From Macrocystis pyrifera (taxonomy: Eukaryota > Sar > Phaeophyceae > Laminariales > Laminariaceae), in the NCBI GenBank assembly GCA_031763025.1, contig JASSKH010000043.1:702501-766500 (forward strand): a stretch of DNA of 64,000 nucleotides. The letters run 5' to 3'. The notes under the pieces were generated by a model, which saw nothing but the letters and a program-made list of their open reading frames with translations, had not been told where the DNA came from and made no database searches. Shown in pieces: positions 61,258-64,000 of the stretch; the first letter of the stretch is position 1, and each line of letters opens with the position of its first letter. Both the position numbers and the translations under genes were made by a program.

Positions 61258-61445
61258 GGGCGCCAAGACGATGTAGACATAACACTGGAACGGGACGGGT
61301 GTCGCTATGTTCACACGTGCCGGAGGATAGCTGCACTGGTGCGAAACTGAACGAGAACGATGTCGTCGCGGATATGGAAGCGGTAAAGAACGTCGTTGTC
61401 CCCAGTTTGAGCAACAGGGCCGGCCACCTCGAGGCGTACTGTTAA
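61258..61445 (+). CDS. Terminal exon candidate
   Basis: CCCCTCCGCCAG could be the acceptor. The frame then reads RRCRHNTGTGRVSLCSH, VPEDSCTGAKLNENDVVAD, MEAVKNVVVPSLSNRAGHL, EAYC and a stop. The charged, mixed carboxyl half looks real. A minus-strand frame is open across the same bases. Family unknown. Confidence 0.3.
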
Positions 61446-61449
61446 AACA

Positions 61450-64000
61450 GCAATTGAAACCGAACCCGTTTTCGTGTTTTAAAGTTTCGGATGCTCGAGT
61501 GAGGGCCTGTACAATTCCAGTAATTTTCTTGCGGCATTTGGGCTAAACTACACGTCCTTCCCACGTTTGACGTCTCACGGGTGGTAACGCAGGCATCACG
61601 GTCACATTAACACCAGGGAACCGCCAAGGGCTGTTTGCGCAAAAGGTGCACCCATCAAGACCAACTGCCGCGCTTTCGTCGGTAGTGGAGGCCCCGCAAG
61701 TACCACTCGTGGCAAAGGCTTTGCTTGAATCGCTGATGACCTTCAGGTTGAGCAGATAGCATGTAGAACATCAAACTGCCCGAGATCAGGGGGGTGCAGA
61801 GGGTAGCTGTGCTGTCGTCACTGCCATCCAGATTTTCGGGGGTTTGCCGGGGGGTATGAGATGGCAGTAGGAGCATTGAAAGACCATTATAATCACTTTT
61901 GGCAGCAGCACGAAGATGGAAGGTGTATCAAGTGCTGTGCACGCGACGAGCTTTCCCTGGACTTTTAAGCATCCGAAGGAGACGAACGAAATTGGAAATT
62001 CAGTGGGGAGTGCGAGTTTATACGCCCGAGACGAAATGTGTCAGGCGGGCTGCAATTCTAGCCCACGATGATGGCGCACGTGGAGCGCGGGCGGCCCGAA
62101 TAGTACTGTTCAGATTAAACCAAGTGGTGCACGATGCGTGCAGCATGTGCACTGTTTTTTTTTGTCTCGATATGCTTCAGGGATAGATTCTGCCATCGCT
62201 TGTAGGCGACGTTTTTACTCCGTTGATGTTACGAGGATGGTTGTATTCTTGTGTTGGGCACACTGTTCATCAACGTATGGTTCACGTGTCCTGATTATTC
62301 CGCACGAAATGTAGATGCTGTCCTTGCAAACTACATCCGACCCTTACATGAGGTGCACAGCTTCTGAGAGCGGAATGCGTTTGAGAAATATGCGAAGAAC
62401 TTGTTGGGTTTATATGTTTCGGGGGGCATTAGGAGCAGTGAGCGACGAAGTCTGTTTCTGCGTGTTGCCCCCAACGAGGACTCACGAGCGTACTGGAAAT
62501 ACGTTTTTTTTTAGAACCTACTCGATTCAGGCGCAAGAGAAGATACGATGCGCACACCTGTAAGCCCGGTGATGACTTCCCATGGGCACGTTCTCCACCT
62601 GCACGTACTTAATAATTATTGACTTCACCCGGCCAGGCTAGCTACTTACTCACGGTAAGTATGTGCTCGTGGAATTATCATAGGCAAACTGAACCGGTCG
62701 CTGCAGGAAAACATCGTCTGACCTATTGAAAACATCCAGAGGAAAGGCGAGAAGAAAGAAGTGTATCTAATAGATGGAGAACATCAAGGTAAACGTACCC
62801 AGCATTTGTGTTGTGGACAAGTGTAAACAGACCCAAAAGCTGTAGTACTCGTCTTGTCGGCCAGTACCACCAGTAGATAGATAGAGAAAGCGAGTTTGTC
62901 TGTTACATGCCGTAGGCCGTGTGCGTTCACAGAAAACGAAGTCAAACTACAAACGAAATAGTCCCGCCCCCAAAACATCACCAAGACCATAGCAGCACTC
63001 CGACAGTGACCAACTCGAGACAATTTGTCCAGCGAATCAAGTTCCACGCGTTAGCCTACGATCGTCCGCTTCTGTAGATGTCGAGTGTGTGGAAGTCGGT
63101 CAGGTACAGCTCTCGCAATGAGTATTACAAAAACACAACTTTTTTAGTCACAGACAGACGAAGCCTGAACCCACCGCTATACGAAAAAAAAACGCCTATC
63201 GGCGCGAAAAAAGTCTTTGGTCGCTTTGCTCCCTCGTTTTTGGCGCTTCGCGCCAATTTAATTTAATTGCCGGCTCCAGGTAAGACCATGGGCGTGCGGC
63301 CGTAGGAACCGCCTGCTCGACACGAAATTATCTTGCCGTACCAAACCTGAGACACCTCGACGCGGGGTGATCCAGACGAAATACCATGTGTGTCCATGGT
63401 GCTGTGATATGACTCCTGTGGCCATACAACACAACAGAGTACGCACCACAACGACTAGCTGAAGCCCATAGTACCCCAAACAAGAAAAAGTGAAAACAGT
63501 GTACGCATGTACACAACAGTAGTATATATGTGTAGAAACACGCACGTACGAGTACAGAGTTTATACACAAGAGTTTCAACCGAGGGACCGCAGACGCATA
63601 CGCAGAGAAAAAAGAGAGTAGGTATGGCCTCTCTGACTGGTTCAAAGTTGGCCAAAACCAGTTGAAGGCTTAATTGACAGAGTAGACGAAGCCAGGTACA
63701 CCTTGGCCTTTTCGAGCCAAAATCAGGTACGAGGCCAGCCTGGTCAATAATAGAGCAGGGCTCCTGGCGTGTGTTTAGTACTTGTTTTCAGTTTATATCT
63801 GATTTTGGCCGAAAAGTGGCGAGATATACCTGATTTTGGCTAAAGCCCATTCTGCATTGCTCCTTGTATTAATGAACAGTGAAAAATGAGAACGACTTCG
63901 ATTCATCTTCGGCGCCGTTTGACCTCCGGGTCGTCAGCGTGAATCATGACAGCAGTGTGATGGACTCCAATTTCTGTGAAATTGCGGGGAGTCTGGTGTG
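61450..64000. other. No gene firmly recognised
   Basis: A small plus frame at 61916-62071 (MEGVSSAVHATSFPWTF) and a longer one overlapping it compete. Inverted GCCAAAATCAGGTA / TACCTGATTTTGGC motifs recur at about 63712-63840. Nothing else stands out. Confidence 0.35.

Overview
This window looks like nuclear DNA from an intron-rich eukaryote. Short GC-rich exons are separated by introns of about 0.9 to 2.1 kb full of mobile DNA, and there are tRNA-derived SINEs, many miniature inverted-repeat elements (MITEs) and a short TTAGGG-like block. A photosynthetic stramenopile such as a brown alga is my best guess from gene style; that is inference, and no marker in the window settles it. I see no bacterial operons, rRNA genes, CRISPR arrays or organelle genes.

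Layout. 1-15 kb: almost pure repeats (MITE-1, two SINE families, a G-tract-associated repeat called R2, a degenerate satellite at 12.2-14.6 kb). 15.4-21.5 kb, minus strand: a host gene I can identify, the ARPC3 subunit of the Arp2/3 complex. Four exons join in frame with matching phases, and its introns are filled with R2 copies, G runs of 20-36 bases and decayed copies of its own exon starts. 22-36 kb: repeats, TIR elements, telomere-like and 14-mer tandem arrays, and one proline/glutamine-rich ORF at 31.6 kb. 36.7-42.2 kb, plus strand: an unrecognised multi-exon gene whose exon starts and splice acceptors are again duplicated upstream. 44.2-45.8 kb: a long 506-codon open frame. 47.4-49.6 kb, plus strand: a divergent profilin-like gene (three exons found, first missing). 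50-52.4 kb: a possible unknown gene interrupted by a complete but short LTR element. 54.8-55.9 kb, minus: a six-pass membrane protein. 57-64 kb: scattered exon candidates and little else.

Two actin regulators lie in one window: ARPC3 (branched nucleation) and a profilin-like protein (monomer binding). I infer no co-regulation from this. Both gene models need one intron with a GC donor. The most unusual feature is a recurring one-directional pattern: copies of a 3-prime splice site plus the start of its exon lie upstream of the apparently functional exon, in at least three introns, together with long C runs on the transcribed sense strand.

Repeat families are named here for convenience. MITE-1: about 105 bp, CTATTACGGGGG ends, TA target, 24 copies. 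MITE-2: about 93 bp, CCCTTTTAG ends, possibly piggyBac-like. MITE-3: about 250-270 bp, 19-bp ends, 4-bp target duplications. SINE-A: about 330 bp with a 73-nt tRNA head. SINE-B: about 300 bp, A-tailed. R2: about 370-450 bp, G run at one end and A tail at the other. R6 and R7: low-copy repeats.
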